Assembly (NCBI RefSeq): GCF_000311725.1
Contig: NZ_HE978511.1
Location: forward strand, 1,025,789 to 1,064,042
Length of the DNA stretch: 38,254 bases
DNA from: Robertmurraya massiliosenegalensis JC6
Lineage (GTDB): Bacteria > Bacillota > Bacilli > Bacillales > Cytobacillaceae
Reading direction: 5' to 3'
Below, piece by piece: positions 1 through 8,815 of this stretch. The notes under the pieces were generated by a model that was not told the DNA's origin, made no database searches, and worked only from the letters and a program-made list of their open reading frames with translations. Made by a program: the position numbers and the translations under genes. Each line of letters begins with the position of its first letter. The stretch's first letter is position 1.

Positions 1-1
1 A

Positions 2-268
2 AGACCGCTGAAACAAATGATTGAGAGACTAAATCGTACCTTTAAGGGCAATTATCGCTCTACTCATGGATTCGGCTCTGAACAGGGTTCCGTTTCTTAC
101 GTCACCTTATTTACGGCTTACTTTAACTTTCTACGCCCTCATGCCGCATTAGAAGGGAAAGTGCCTGTGGTGAATCCTGAGCTTAAGGGTCTTCCTACTA
201 TGCCTGCACGTTGGACAAAGCTCATTGGATTAGCTCAACAATGGATAGTGGAGCAGAGAGCCGCCTAA
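2..268 (+). CDS. DDE-type transposase, C-terminal part (5' end outside window)
   Basis: The reading frame is open to the left edge of the window (RPLKQ precedes the first Met at 17), so this is the last ~88 codons of a longer gene. The segment IERLNRTFKG contains the Glu expected for the third acidic residue of a DDE/rve catalytic domain, followed by YFNFLRPHAALEGKVP, the usual 'YNF.RPH.AL.GKTP' tail of integrase-core transposases. It would catalyse DNA strand transfer for an insertion sequence. The family cannot be fixed from this fragment; an IS240-like DDE domain is possible. Inverted repeats lie just downstream, and the next gene may be damaged. Confidence 0.75.
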   Translation, partial: RPLKQMIERLNRTFKGNYRSTHGFGSEQGSVSYVTLFTAYFNFLRPHAALEGKVPVVNPELKGLPTMPARWTKLIGLAQQWIVEQRAA

Positions 269-283
269 CTTTTTGTTTAGCTG

Positions 284-444
284 AGCCCTTGGCTAAATAA
301 GCAATCGGCGGAGCGAACTCTTGACAAACCGAACTGGCCAATGGTTTAAAATGGAAAGAACCAAGGGCTTATTTGGCATGCCTTCTTTTTGTCCCCTTCG
401 CCCTTGTCAAGGTAAAGTCAAACCATTGGCGTGTTTGTCAAGAG
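284..444. repeat. Nested inverted repeats downstream of the transposase
   Basis: Two inverted pairs are visible. AGCCCTTGG (284-292) matches CCAAGGGCT (361-369). A longer pair is 318-347 against 420-444, with CTCTTGACAAAC and GCCAATGGTTT in the left arm and AAACCATTGGC and GTTTGTCAAGAG in the right. They could be the end of the insertion sequence or a hairpin-forming non-coding part of it. Positions 269-639 hold no convincing gene apart from a possible extension of the lipoprotein frame. Confidence 0.55.
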
Positions 445-639
445 CGATTGCGAGGCCTTCCCACCTAATAAGTAGAAAAGAACCTACACACCTAGTTAGT
501 TTTCATAGATCTTTTGACACTACCGATTAACACAACGACATTCCTTTTTCTCTCTTTCGTCTCTACAGTATCCTCACCCGTTGGTAGTTCAGGCATTTCA
601 AAACCATGTTCATAGTTCACTAACTTATCATAATAATCT

Positions 640-1014
640 TCATAGATAATCATAAACCTCATCCTTGGTTAACTCTTGATGTTCTTCAAAGTATGTAAGA
701 AGTTCTTTCTCGATTATAGCCTTAAATTCAGAATCGTAAAATTTACCATAATCGCCAACATTCCACCCATGGCCCACCTCTAATTCCTTATCCAAATGTT
801 CTTTTACTAATATACCTTCTGATTGTTTTATCATTGTTTCTACTGTTGTCGGCGCTTTTGGAATTTTAACTGACTCCGTTTCCTTTTCTTCTTCTGTATC
901 TGCTACTTTCACCTCTTGTTCTTTTTTCGGTTCTTCTGTTTGGGTTTGATTCGAACAGGCTATCATGAGCAGCATGGATGAAAAGAACAGAAGTAATCGT
1001 AATTTTTTTCTCAT
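640..1014 (-). CDS. Small lipoprotein, probably truncated by a frameshift
   Basis: The 124-residue product begins with MRKKLRLLLFFSSMLLMIAC, a signal peptide ending in a lipobox with Cys20, followed by a Glu/Lys-rich linker (about 21-55) and a soluble domain containing VGHGWNVGDYGKFYDSEFK. It is expected on the outer face of the membrane. The function is not recognised. After EVYDY the frame stops at 640-642, but the neighbouring frame continues without a stop to 492 and begins YEDYYDKLVNYEHGF, which resembles the Tyr/Asp-rich sequence before it. A one-base indel near 643 would join the two. The RBS (AGAGGAGG) lies just upstream of the start. The nearby insertion sequence suggests an eroding region. 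Confidence 0.7.
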   Translation of the reverse strand: MRKKLRLLLFFSSMLLMIACSNQTQTEEPKKEQEVKVADTEEEKETESVKIPKAPTTVETMIKQSEGILVKEHLDKELEVGHGWNVGDYGKFYDSEFKAIIEKELLTYFEEHQELTKDEVYDYL

Positions 1015-1125
1015 CGCTTTCCTCCTCTCTTTTGTATAAATAGGTTTACGATAGATAAACCAAGTTAGTTTCTGGGATAATATTCCTGTTTTTTATTTCC
1101 AAATAGGAAAAATGGCATAAAAAAT

Positions 1126-1148
1126 CCCGCTAATTAGAGATTAGCGGG
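1126..1148 (-). terminator. Intrinsic terminator after yheA
   Basis: The stem CCCGCTAA/TTAGCGGG (1126-1133 and 1141-1148) has a 7-nt loop. Read on the minus strand it is followed by a run of T at 1120-1125, just past the yheA stop. Confidence 0.8.
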
Positions 1149-1157
1149 GAATAATTC

Positions 1158-1508
1158 TTATTGTCCAGCTCCGTAAAGCTCTTCAAGAGGCTTCATGATG
1201 ATTTGGTTTAATTCATTAATAATAACGCTCATACGTTGTTCTGCTTCCATCAGCTTCCCAATCACTTCATGCTGCTGTACAAGAGCAACTGTTTTTTGGG
1301 CTTGTTCAACCTCATCTTGTGTGATCTCTTCACCCATCATTTGCTTCTGTTGCAATTGTAATTGAATGTTACGGAAATTCTCGAACATGTTTCGAGCTGT
1401 TTCATCTGCATTCACAAGATCATACATTTTCTTAAGATCGCTTAATTCATCACTATTGCGAATTGCTCTTTCTAGCTCATATGCTGCATCATGTAAATTT
1501 ACTGCCAT
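1158..1508 (-). CDS. yheA: YheA, YlbF/YmcA-family protein (UPF0342)
   Basis: This 116-residue, almost entirely helical protein (MAVNLHDAAYELERAIRNSD at the start) matches YheA in length and position next to yheB. The family (Com_YlbF) includes YlbF and YmcA, which act with YaaT on RNase Y; whether YheA does the same is not known from the sequence. It has no signal peptide or membrane segment and should be cytoplasmic. The RBS AAAGGAGTG is upstream, and the gene has its own terminator. The 160 bp between it and yheB hold no other gene. Confidence 0.9.
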   Translation of the reverse strand: MAVNLHDAAYELERAIRNSDELSDLKKMYDLVNADETARNMFENFRNIQLQLQQKQMMGEEITQDEVEQAQKTVALVQQHEVIGKLMEAEQRMSVIINELNQIIMKPLEELYGAGQ

Positions 1509-1672
1509 TTTAAATATCCACTCCTTTTTTAGAACTCAGGTCCTACTTCATCCATAGGCTTCAACTATGAAATGTCAATCCATACAACTATAACAAACTA
1601 TGAAAGAAATTGCACATATGTGTGGATCGCTCTCTTTTCCATAACATACTAAAAGCCATGTTTCCATTTCGA

Positions 1673-2812
1673 TTAGCCAATGACGAGGACAATGATTCCT
1701 TGAAGTAGGCCGATTGCCCCACCAAGTAATGCTCCTAAATAGGTGATCATTTTCAATTCTCGTCTCGTAATAAGAAGAACCATTTCTTCCAACCTTTCGA
1801 CCGAGAAAGATTCGACTTGTTCACGAACGACGTCAGCTAGATGCAATCTTTCCATCATCTCTTCCATTTTATTTGAAAGCCAGTTTCCAAGCATGAGCAC
1901 TGCTTGAGGGGCGATATTATCAATTATTTTATCTCGATAAGGCTCAGCCAAAACAGCAATAGGTGTTGCTAGGATTCGATCAACACGAATAACCTTCTTA
2001 ACTGTTCTCTTTATCGTATTTAAAAGTTGTTCCCTTCCGAACTGTTCTTCAATTGTTTCAGCCTGCCATTCTAACACCTTATCCCATTCTTTTCTTAAAA
2101 GTGTTGTGACAAGCTCTTCTGTGCCTTCATTATTTAAAAACTTCAATAATTCCTTTTGAATGATTCCCGTCAGGCTCACGTTTCCCAAAAACATTTGCAT
2201 CATGTTTCCAAGCATCCCGCCGCGTCCTTTCACAAAATCATCGACCATTCTTTCAATCCGAAGTTCCCCTTCTACACTGGAGAAATACTCTACTCCCTTT
2301 TGAAGAATATAGTGACTAATTTGCGGGATTTTCGAGTTCATTTTCTCTAATAATTCCTCTGACAATATCGATTTAATCGGAACTTCTCTGTATTTTTCCA
2401 TCAATTGGTCATATTTGTTTTCAAGAAAACGTTCAAAATTCTCTTCAATCCACTCTTGCCCATTTTCATATCCAAGCTTTGAAAACAGTTCATCAAGATT
2501 TTCTTCTCTCGATAAAAGTTGTTCCAGCTCCTTTTGAGCCAATTTTGTCATTTCTTGCTGAAAGCTTTCATTCATAAACTTCTTTTGAATGCTTTCTGGC
2601 GTTAACAGATGTTCTACGACCATCACTCCGAGCTGAGTAGCCAATTCATCTCTACGTTTTGGGATAAGTCCTGGGGTGAACGGGACTCTCCAGCTACCAA
2701 TATAGATTGGTTTGTATGGGCGAAAGAGCATTTTTATCGCAATGGAGTTTGTAAATCCTCCAATAATCGCTCCAATGACAACCATTAACACAATAATTAA
2801 AACTGTATTCAT
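1673..2812 (-). CDS. yheB: YheB, DUF445 membrane protein
   Basis: About 379 residues. The N-terminal membrane segment ([20 protein letters not shown]) is followed by the family signature [15 protein letters not shown] and [16 protein letters not shown] long, charged helical domain follows, and a final membrane segment ([21 protein letters not shown]) closes the protein. This is the DUF445/YheB layout; the biochemical function is unknown. The open frame reaches back to 2875, but GGAAGG lies 9 nt before the ATG at 2812. The ATG at 2818 is an alternative start. The yheC/yheD cluster is divergently transcribed beside it. Confidence 0.9.
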   Translation of the reverse strand: MNTVLIIVLMVVIGAIIGGFTNSIAIKMLFRPYKPIYIGSWRVPFTPGLIPKRRDELATQLGVMVVEHLLTPESIQKKFMNESFQQEMTKLAQKELEQLLSREENLDELFSKLGYENGQEWIEENFERFLENKYDQLMEKYREVPIKSILSEELLEKMNSKIPQISHYILQKGVEYFSSVEGELRIERMVDDFVKGRGGMLGNMMQMFLGNVSLTGIIQKELLKFLNNEGTEELVTTLLRKEWDKVLEWQAETIEEQFGREQLLNTIKRTVKKVIRVDRILATPIAVLAEPYRDKIIDNIAPQAVLMLGNWLSNKMEEMMERLHLADVVREQVESFSVERLEEMVLLITRRELKMITYLGALLGGAIGLLQGIIVLVIG

Positions 2813-2990
2813 ATTCATCAACCTTCCATCCTCTTCTAAAAGGGAGCCCTTCTGCCTAGAATAGGCACAACTCAACGTTTTTTTTCATACGATACTCATA
2901 ATCAGCTTTTGCCTATATGAAGTAAAAGAACATATATCCAATATGGCTATTATATATGGAGCTACAAAGACGAGCAAATGAGGAATGCTT

Positions 2991-4376
2991 ATGTCATCAA
3001 CTTCTTATCTACCTATTACGATCATACCGACCAAAACGTTTCATGATCCGTACAATACGATTTTTTTCTCTAGCTCCTTGCTGAATTTTTGGGGGATGAA
3101 ACCCGGTCAAGAAGTCACTCTCTGTATCGGTACGAAAGCAAGACTTGTCACTGTTGATACAAAAGCTTTAGAGAAAGAGCAAATTCTGATCAATGAACAA
3201 CTGCTCTTAGAATTCCCCTTACCACTCAAACGTCTTTCATTTTTAAGCCAATTCGATAAAAAACAACAACGTCTGTTCATAGGGCCCATATTTGCGCTAG
3301 TGACCGAAATTCATGAAAGTGAAGAGAATGAGCCGAGTTTTCGATCCATACATTCATTCGCTGAGGAGCTTCATTATACCGTCGAGACGGCTGGAGGATT
3401 ATTTTATATATTTCATATTAAAGATTTTTCGCTTGATGAAATGAATGGTTATTTTTACGACAAAGATCACTGGAAAAAAAGTAAATTTGTCTTACCTAAT
3501 GTCATTTACAATCGAATCCATTCTCGAAAATTGGAATCGAGCTCCTTTTTTAAAAGCAAGATGGAGGAAATCAATCTAAAACAGATTGCTATTTTTAATG
3601 AACGCTTCTTATCAAAATGGGAAGTCCATAATCTTTTAATTCAAGAAACACATTTACATCCATTCCTACCGGAGACAGCTTTATATGAAAGTCATACATT
3701 CCCGGCCTTTCTTGAAAAACACAAAACTCTTTTTATAAAACCATTGAATGGCAGTCAAGGACGGAATATTTTCAAAGTTTCCCTTGAGGACCATCATATT
3801 CTCGTAAACACTACTTCGATAAGGGAGCATGAACAAATAAAAAGCTTTCAGCATATAGAAGAGTTTATAAATTGGTTTCAAAAACGTCAAAAACAGACCC
3901 CGTTCATTATGCAGCAAGGAATTCCGTTAGCAATGTACGTAAATCGGCCACTTGACTTTCGAATCCTCTGTCATAAGGATCACAGCGATTCATGGAGAGT
4001 GACCTCGATTGTCGCAAGGGTTTCCGCTAAAACCGAATTCGTCTCAAATCTAGCTCGTGGTGGAGAAATGATGAAGGCTGCCAAACCTTTAACCCATTTA
4101 TTTGACCACCAGACAGCCCGATCCCATATATCATTTATGAAGGAACTCTCTATAGAGGTTTGTAAAATCATCAGTCAATCCTCTCAAGGAATCGTTGGTG
4201 AACTTGGGATTGATATCGGCATTGATTCGAACGGAAGGATTTGGATTATTGAAGTCAATTCAAAGCCCTCGAAAAACATGGAAGAACAGCAAACAAAAAT
4301 CAGACCATCAACAAAGGCGATCTATGAGTACGGAACAGCACTCGCTTTCCAGCATTTAAAAAGGAAAAATGAATAA
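2991..4376 (+). CDS. YheC/YheD-family ATP-grasp protein (copy 1)
   Basis: The product of about 461 residues is the first of four tandem relatives. The C-terminal half is an ATP-grasp domain: LFIKPLNGSQGRNIF is the nucleotide-binding Lys/Gly loop, DFRILCHKD a core strand, and GELGIDIGIDSNG...IIEVNSKPSK the Mg-binding strand with Glu and Asn. The N-terminal half resembles the YheD N-domain and carries PNVIYNRIHSRKLE. Family members are annotated as endospore coat-associated; the ligated substrate is unknown. GAGGA sits 6-7 nt before the ATG at 2991, so the ATG at 2985 was rejected. A weak sigma-E-like pair (GCCTATA...CATATATC, 2911-2938) lies upstream. Confidence 0.85.
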   Translation: MSSTSYLPITIIPTKTFHDPYNTIFFSSSLLNFWGMKPGQEVTLCIGTKARLVTVDTKALEKEQILINEQLLLEFPLPLKRLSFLSQFDKKQQRLFIGPIFALVTEIHESEENEPSFRSIHSFAEELHYTVETAGGLFYIFHIKDFSLDEMNGYFYDKDHWKKSKFVLPNVIYNRIHSRKLESSSFFKSKMEEINLKQIAIFNERFLSKWEVHNLLIQETHLHPFLPETALYESHTFPAFLEKHKTLFIKPLNGSQGRNIFKVSLEDHHILVNTTSIREHEQIKSFQHIEEFINWFQKRQKQTPFIMQQGIPLAMYVNRPLDFRILCHKDHSDSWRVTSIVARVSAKTEFVSNLARGGEMMKAAKPLTHLFDHQTARSHISFMKELSIEVCKIISQSSQGIVGELGIDIGIDSNGRIWIIEVNSKPSKNMEEQQTKIRPSTKAIYEYGTALAFQHLKRKNE

Positions 4377-4446
4377 TTTTCATATAAAATTTCATAAAAA
4401 AACACAATGAAAACAGCTTGAGAAGCAATGACTGGGGGAAATGAAC

Positions 4447-5541
4447 ATGCCTACTACTCTTGGAATAATGACGTTAAACTTACAAAATGAACAGGGGTAT
4501 TTTACCGAAATGGCAAAGCGTGCAAAACATTTTAATATCGATTGCTACCGCTTCATCCCATCTAATATCAATCCTCAATCCGAAATGATTCAAGGTGAGG
4601 AATTTGACAGTAACCAAGAAATATGGAAGAAAAAACTTTTTCCACTTCCATCGATACTTTACGATCGATGCTTTTATGGTGATGATTTTCATTCAAAGCA
4701 ATGTAAAGCAATTGTCGATTGGCTAAAGACAAAGAAATCCGTTCACTTTCTCGGTTACGGATTGCCTAATAAACTGAAACTTTACGATGTCTTAAGTCGT
4801 TCATCCCTATCTCCCTATTTGCCGAAAACCGTTAAAGTAACATCTCCAGAAATGGTGCACCGACTCTTACAAACCATGAAAGCAATCATTATAAAGCCCA
4901 TTAATGGTTCACAAGGAAACGGTGTCTATTATATTGAAAAAACCGAGAAATTTTGGATAGTGAGGACAGATAAAACAGAAATTCAGGCTTCCCGTTCTTT
5001 CTCCGATATGTCACAGTTTATTCTTTGGCTCGAAAGACTTCTTCTAAAAAAGGAATTTATTCTTCAGCCTTATTTACCTTTATTCAATGAATTTAATCAG
5101 CCCTTTGATATCCGTTCCCTTTTACAAAAGGATGCAGAGGGTGAATGGCTTACTGTTGGGAAAGGCATCCGCATGGGAAAAGTGAATGGCATTATCTCAA
5201 ATTTAAGTGGCGGGGCATCAGTAGTTGATTTTGAATCTTGGCTAAGAGCGATTCCAATTCAAAAAAGAGCATTTATTAAGGAAGAAATTGAGGATATTCT
5301 AAGGAATCTTCCCCTTATTCTCGAGCAACATTTTCCACCCTTATTTGAACTTGGGGTTGATATAGGGATGGCTCGAGACTACTCTCTGTGGATTCTGGAC
5401 GTCAACTCCAAACCAGGGCGAAAAGTATTGTTGCAAAGTATGCCTGAATCAAGCGACTACCTTTATGAAAGCCCCTTACTGTACGCAAACACCATATTAA
5501 AAAGGAGCAAATGGTCTCATGAGAAAACATTATCAGATTGA
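4447..5541 (+). CDS. yheC: YheC, ATP-grasp endospore coat-associated protein (copy 2)
   Basis: The 364-residue protein is the short form and matches YheC in length. ATP-grasp motifs are IIIKPINGSQGNGVYYIE, DIRSLLQKD, ISNLSGGASV and LFELGVDIG...WILDVNSKPGRK. It lacks the extended N-terminal domain of copies 1 and 3. The start at 4447 is favoured because GGGGGA lies 7 nt upstream; the ATG at 4441 is too close. It overlaps the next gene by 23 nt, which suggests translational coupling. A role in spore coat assembly or modification is family knowledge, not visible here. Confidence 0.85.
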   Translation: MPTTLGIMTLNLQNEQGYFTEMAKRAKHFNIDCYRFIPSNINPQSEMIQGEEFDSNQEIWKKKLFPLPSILYDRCFYGDDFHSKQCKAIVDWLKTKKSVHFLGYGLPNKLKLYDVLSRSSLSPYLPKTVKVTSPEMVHRLLQTMKAIIIKPINGSQGNGVYYIEKTEKFWIVRTDKTEIQASRSFSDMSQFILWLERLLLKKEFILQPYLPLFNEFNQPFDIRSLLQKDAEGEWLTVGKGIRMGKVNGIISNLSGGASVVDFESWLRAIPIQKRAFIKEEIEDILRNLPLILEQHFPPLFELGVDIGMARDYSLWILDVNSKPGRKVLLQSMPESSDYLYESPLLYANTILKRSKWSHEKTLSD

Positions 5542-6883
5542 CATCATGGAGGATGCCAAAAACATATTTTACCTTCCCGCAGATATTCAAAAAACGAACG
5601 TCCAAAAAATCGCTTACGGTACTTTTTCAGTCGAAGTTCGAGGTATTCGTCATCCTAAGGGGCAGAACAGGTTAGTCATTAGCCAAGACATCGCCACAAA
5701 GTTAAAGCTACCTAATCTACAGACACCACTCCATCTATTTCTACACGATCAAACGCTCTATTTAGGACCACTCGTTGGGATCTTTTCATCTGGATTTACT
5801 CCGTTTCCATTAAGACCGATCGGCGAACGTTCCTTGTTTTTTTCTAAGCTACTTTCTGTAGAGAAATTAGTTGGGGCACACGCCTTCATCTTTGGGGAAG
5901 AGCATATCAACTGGGAAAACGGAACGATCGAAGGTCTTTTCTATTTAGAAAATGGCTGGGAAAAGATAGAGGTTCCTTTTCCAAACGTGATTTACGACCG
6001 CCTTCCAAACCGTCGTAGTGAAAAGAAAGCCATCCTCTCAAAAATAAAAGATAGATTACAAAAGGAATACTTAATTCCGTGGTATAACCCAGGATTTTTT
6101 AACAAGATGGATGTTTATGAACGCCTTCAACAAGATTCTGCAAGCTCGCTTTATTTACCTGAGACCCATCCTTTCACTTCTTTTTCTATGATTGAAAAAA
6201 TGCTTGCCGATTATGGGCATGTCTACATTAAACCAATCAACGGAAGTCTCGGACTTGGCATCCATCAAATCATCTATGACCGTGAGTCTCAAACTTATTA
6301 CTGCCGTTATCGGGAAAAGAATGGCGAAAACAAGTTGAGGAAATATCAAACGCTCGAAGCGCTCTTTAAGCATGTATTTAGAAACCGCAACCTCTCTCAT
6401 ATGCTTGTACAACAAGGAATCCATTCGATACGAGTCGATAAGCGAACCGTTGATTTTCGCATTCATACGAACAAAGACACGGAAGGAAATTGGCAAGTAA
6501 CAGCCCTTGCTGCCAAGGTCGCTAGTCCTGGAAGTGTGACCACCCATATCAATAATGGTGGAGTTATTAAAACCTTGGAAGAATTATTTGCTTCTCCCGA
6601 AAAAGAAAAAGAGGCAGTCAAGAAATTAAAAGAAGCTTGTCTAACACTGAGTCATGCGTTAGAGAATTATATGGAAGGAATCATCGGAGAAATTGGTTTT
6701 GATATGGGGATTGATCGAGACGGAAATGTCTGGCTTTTCGAAGCAAACTCTAAACCAGGACGCTCTATATTCAAGCATCCTCATTTAAAAGAGTTTGATC
6801 TTTTAACAAGAAGACTCTCATTAGCCTTTTCAATCTTTCTAACAGAACAAGCAATCATCAATCCTGAGGAAGTCTTCAAATGA
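5519..6883 (+). CDS. yheD: YheD, ATP-grasp endospore coat-associated protein (copy 3)
   Basis: The 454-residue product matches the usual YheD length. The N-terminal domain contains LGPLVGIFSSGF and PNVIYDRLPNRRSEK. The ATP-grasp part shows VYIKPINGSLGLGIHQI, DFRIHTNKD, THINNGGVI and IGEIGFDMGIDRDGNVWLF followed by EANSKPGR. The start lies inside the end of yheC, with AAGGAG 11 nt upstream; the stop overlaps the start of copy 4 by 4 nt (ATGA), so copies 2-4 form one operon. By family it is linked to spore coats; its substrate is unknown. Confidence 0.85.
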   Translation: MRKHYQIDIMEDAKNIFYLPADIQKTNVQKIAYGTFSVEVRGIRHPKGQNRLVISQDIATKLKLPNLQTPLHLFLHDQTLYLGPLVGIFSSGFTPFPLRPIGERSLFFSKLLSVEKLVGAHAFIFGEEHINWENGTIEGLFYLENGWEKIEVPFPNVIYDRLPNRRSEKKAILSKIKDRLQKEYLIPWYNPGFFNKMDVYERLQQDSASSLYLPETHPFTSFSMIEKMLADYGHVYIKPINGSLGLGIHQIIYDRESQTYYCRYREKNGENKLRKYQTLEALFKHVFRNRNLSHMLVQQGIHSIRVDKRTVDFRIHTNKDTEGNWQVTALAAKVASPGSVTTHINNGGVIKTLEELFASPEKEKEAVKKLKEACLTLSHALENYMEGIIGEIGFDMGIDRDGNVWLFEANSKPGRSIFKHPHLKEFDLLTRRLSLAFSIFLTEQAIINPEEVFK

Positions 6884-8069
6884 TCGTTTATTACGATGCT
6901 CGAACTGAATCGTGGTTTCATACGGTCCAACATCAACGATATACGTTTGGTTCTGAGGAGATCCCTCTATTATTTCGAGAATCTCCGACTCCCACTTCCA
7001 TTCCCTTTACGGTAGAATCAAGTCAGCTCAACCTTGGCCCGCTTGTCGGTATATTAGCGGGCCGGAAAGGGAAGGAATCCGTCGTTGGAAATGGCACTCT
7101 TTTTAAAAAAATACAAGAAAGCATGGCCGAACATCATGGTATAGCGTTCATTTTTACATTAGACGATATCGAGCAAAACAGAATAAAAGGTCATGTATAT
7201 TTACCCGAGAAAAAGAGCTGGTTCAAAGTGTATAGTCCGTTTCCCCATATTGTCTACAATCGACTACCTTTTCGAAAACTGGAAGAGTCAGTTAAATATC
7301 AATCAGCACGCAGGCTCTTTCAAGAAAAAAAGTCTGTTTTTTTAACCCTTCTTTTATTGATAAGTATGAGCTCTATAAAATCTTAAAAAAAGAGCCTACA
7401 CTAGAGAAGTTTTTGCCTAAGACCATTCTCGTAGAAGATAAGGAAATGTTAAGAAATTTCTTGGATAAATATGAACAAATTTATCTAAAACCAGCTAACT
7501 CAGCAAAAGGAAAAGGAATTTTCAAAATACGTAAAAACGCTGCAACAATTGTTGTGACTGAGTATTCACGCAAACTGTTCTTTCCTAGCTTGGAAGCATT
7601 TTGGACAGAATATGAGAGTACCTTCCTAAAGAAAAATTACATTGCTCAAGAAGAGATTACTCCTCTTTTATATGAGGGAAATCGATTTGATTTTCGAATT
7701 CTTGCCCATTTTGATGGTCAATCCTACCAAGTTTCGGGTGTGGGAGTTCGTCAATCTGGAAAGCAAAATGTAACAACCCATGTCCCGAACGGAGGAAGAA
7801 TACTTGATTTTAATGAAGTAAAAAGACCTGGAGATGAACAGTTTATAGAGAAAATCGTCAATCTTTGTGGCGAAATTCTTTCACAGCAATTAGGCTTTTT
7901 TGGAGAGTTTTCGATCGATGCAGGGCTGACAGACAAAAGAGAATATGTCATTTACGAAATAAATTCTAAGCCCATGAGTTTCGATGAAGAGCATATTGAA
8001 AAAGAAAGAATTGACTCTTTAATGGCTTTATTTTATCAGCTTTTTAGATCGCAGCTATTTTCGGATTAG
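6880..8069 (+). pseudogene. YheC/YheD-family ATP-grasp gene (copy 4), broken by a -1 shift in a T run
   Basis: The first part (6880-7386) starts MIVYYDARTESWF and carries NLGPLVGILAGRKG and PHIVYNRLPFRKLEE. It then runs into unrelated residues after the seven T at 7337-7343 and stops at 7386. The other frame continues from that run as FFNPSFIDKYELYKILKKEP and FLPKTILVED, then has a complete ATP-grasp core: IYLKPANSAKGKGIFKI, DFRILAHFD, THVPNGGRI, FGEFSIDAG and YEINSKPM. Eight T would restore one frame of about 396 codons. The downstream part has a TTG at 7413 but no RBS, so it probably depends on the upstream start. The cause may be mutation, slippage or sequencing error. Confidence 0.8.
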
Positions 8070-8086
8070 AAAATAGCTATTTTTTT
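8053..8086 (+). terminator. Intrinsic terminator of the ATP-grasp operon
   Basis: AGCTATTTT (8053-8061) pairs with AAAATAGCT (8070-8078), followed by seven T at 8080-8086. The stem includes the last codons and its loop the stop codon of copy 4. Confidence 0.8.
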
Positions 8087-8153
8087 GCAGTCGTATCCCC
8101 CACCCTCATGATAAAATGATTTTAAGACAGTTGTTAAAATGGAGGGTTCCGGC

Positions 8154-8363
8154 ATGATTACACATTTTCAATTCAAATCTTTATATGAGCATCAAGAAAT
8201 ACCTGGATGGAGATTTTCTTTTTACTTTGATAAAGTGAAATATCTCGGTACTTATCTGCCAGATGGAACGATTGAATGGACAACCCCACCAGCATCAGAA
8301 AACAAAGAAATTATCACGAAACAAGTTCATGAAATTATGACCTTTCATGTTTATGACCATTAA
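8154..8363 (+). CDS. yheE: YheE family protein (DUF5342)
   Basis: The product is 69 residues starting MITHFQFKSLYEHQEIPGWR, with the WRFSFYF...YLGTYLPDGTIEWT pattern I associate with YheE; its place between yheD and the SASP gene matches B. subtilis. Its function is unknown. GGAGGG lies 6 nt before the ATG at 8154, which excludes the in-frame ATG at 8139 that overlaps this RBS. It has no membrane segment or signal peptide. Confidence 0.8.
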   Translation: MITHFQFKSLYEHQEIPGWRFSFYFDKVKYLGTYLPDGTIEWTTPPASENKEIITKQVHEIMTFHVYDH

Positions 8364-8364
8364 T

Positions 8365-8385
8365 AAGCGGTTTGTTCAACCGCTT
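8365..8385. terminator. Hairpin between convergent genes
   Basis: AAGCGGTT (8365-8372) pairs with AACCGCTT (8378-8385) around a 5-nt loop, in the junction of yheE and the minus-strand zinc-ribbon gene. The T tract is weak on both sides, so it may work as a modest bidirectional terminator. Confidence 0.5.
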
Positions 8386-8723
8386 TACTCCTGAATAAAT
8401 ACTACTTCAACCGTTCCACAATGTGTACATTTGAGAAGATGGGGACATTGTTCATGATGATAATCATTTGCATAGCCATCCTCAAGCTTCATTTGGTCAA
8501 TCGGCATGTACGGACTATAATCATCATAATAATCCATCACTCTTCCAGCATCTTCTAATAGAGCCCCACATACACCACATGTTTTTTCTACATTTTGAAA
8601 CCCATTGCAGATTGGACATACTCCCATTTCATTTCCCTCGACTTTCCCTTTAAGAACTTGATGTAATAGCTTATTAATAGTGTGTGTTGTTTTTTCACTT
8701 GTATAAGCGATCGATTCGTTCAT
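8385..8723 (-). CDS. Putative zinc-ribbon protein of unknown function
   Basis: The 112-residue soluble protein has three Cys clusters: CPIC (about 36-39), CGVC (49-52) and CPHLLKCTHC (93-102). This is enough for one or two zinc knuckles. The middle is acidic and Tyr-rich (DYYDDYSPYMPID). I do not recognise the family. The ATG at 8723 is preceded by an in-frame TTG at 8726; neither has a good Shine-Dalgarno sequence. Its 5' end lies only 31 bp from the -35 box of the divergent sigma-G-type promoter, so joint expression in the forespore is possible but unproven. Confidence 0.65.
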   Translation of the reverse strand: MNESIAYTSEKTTHTINKLLHQVLKGKVEGNEMGVCPICNGFQNVEKTCGVCGALLEDAGRVMDYYDDYSPYMPIDQMKLEDGYANDYHHEQCPHLLKCTHCGTVEVVFIQE

Positions 8724-8753
8724 CAAAAGGAAAAAATTCCCGCAAAAAATAAT

Positions 8754-8783
8754 CGAATAAAACGGTTCAAAGATTCCATACTA
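8754..8783 (+). promoter_or_regulatory. Sigma-G (forespore) type promoter of the SASP gene
   Basis: CGAATA (8754-8759), a 17-bp spacer and CATACTA (8777-8783) fit the sigma-G consensus TGAATA/CATACTA with one mismatch. Transcription should start near 8790, giving a 5' UTR of about 125 nt before the SASP start codon. Confidence 0.75.
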
Positions 8784-8815
8784 TAAGTAAACACCGAAGC
8801 ACCAATACAATTCAC

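Noticed and set aside
321-530. 69-codon plus-strand ORF after the transposase
   Set aside because: It runs through the inverted repeats, uses a TTG start without RBS, and has no protein-like pattern.
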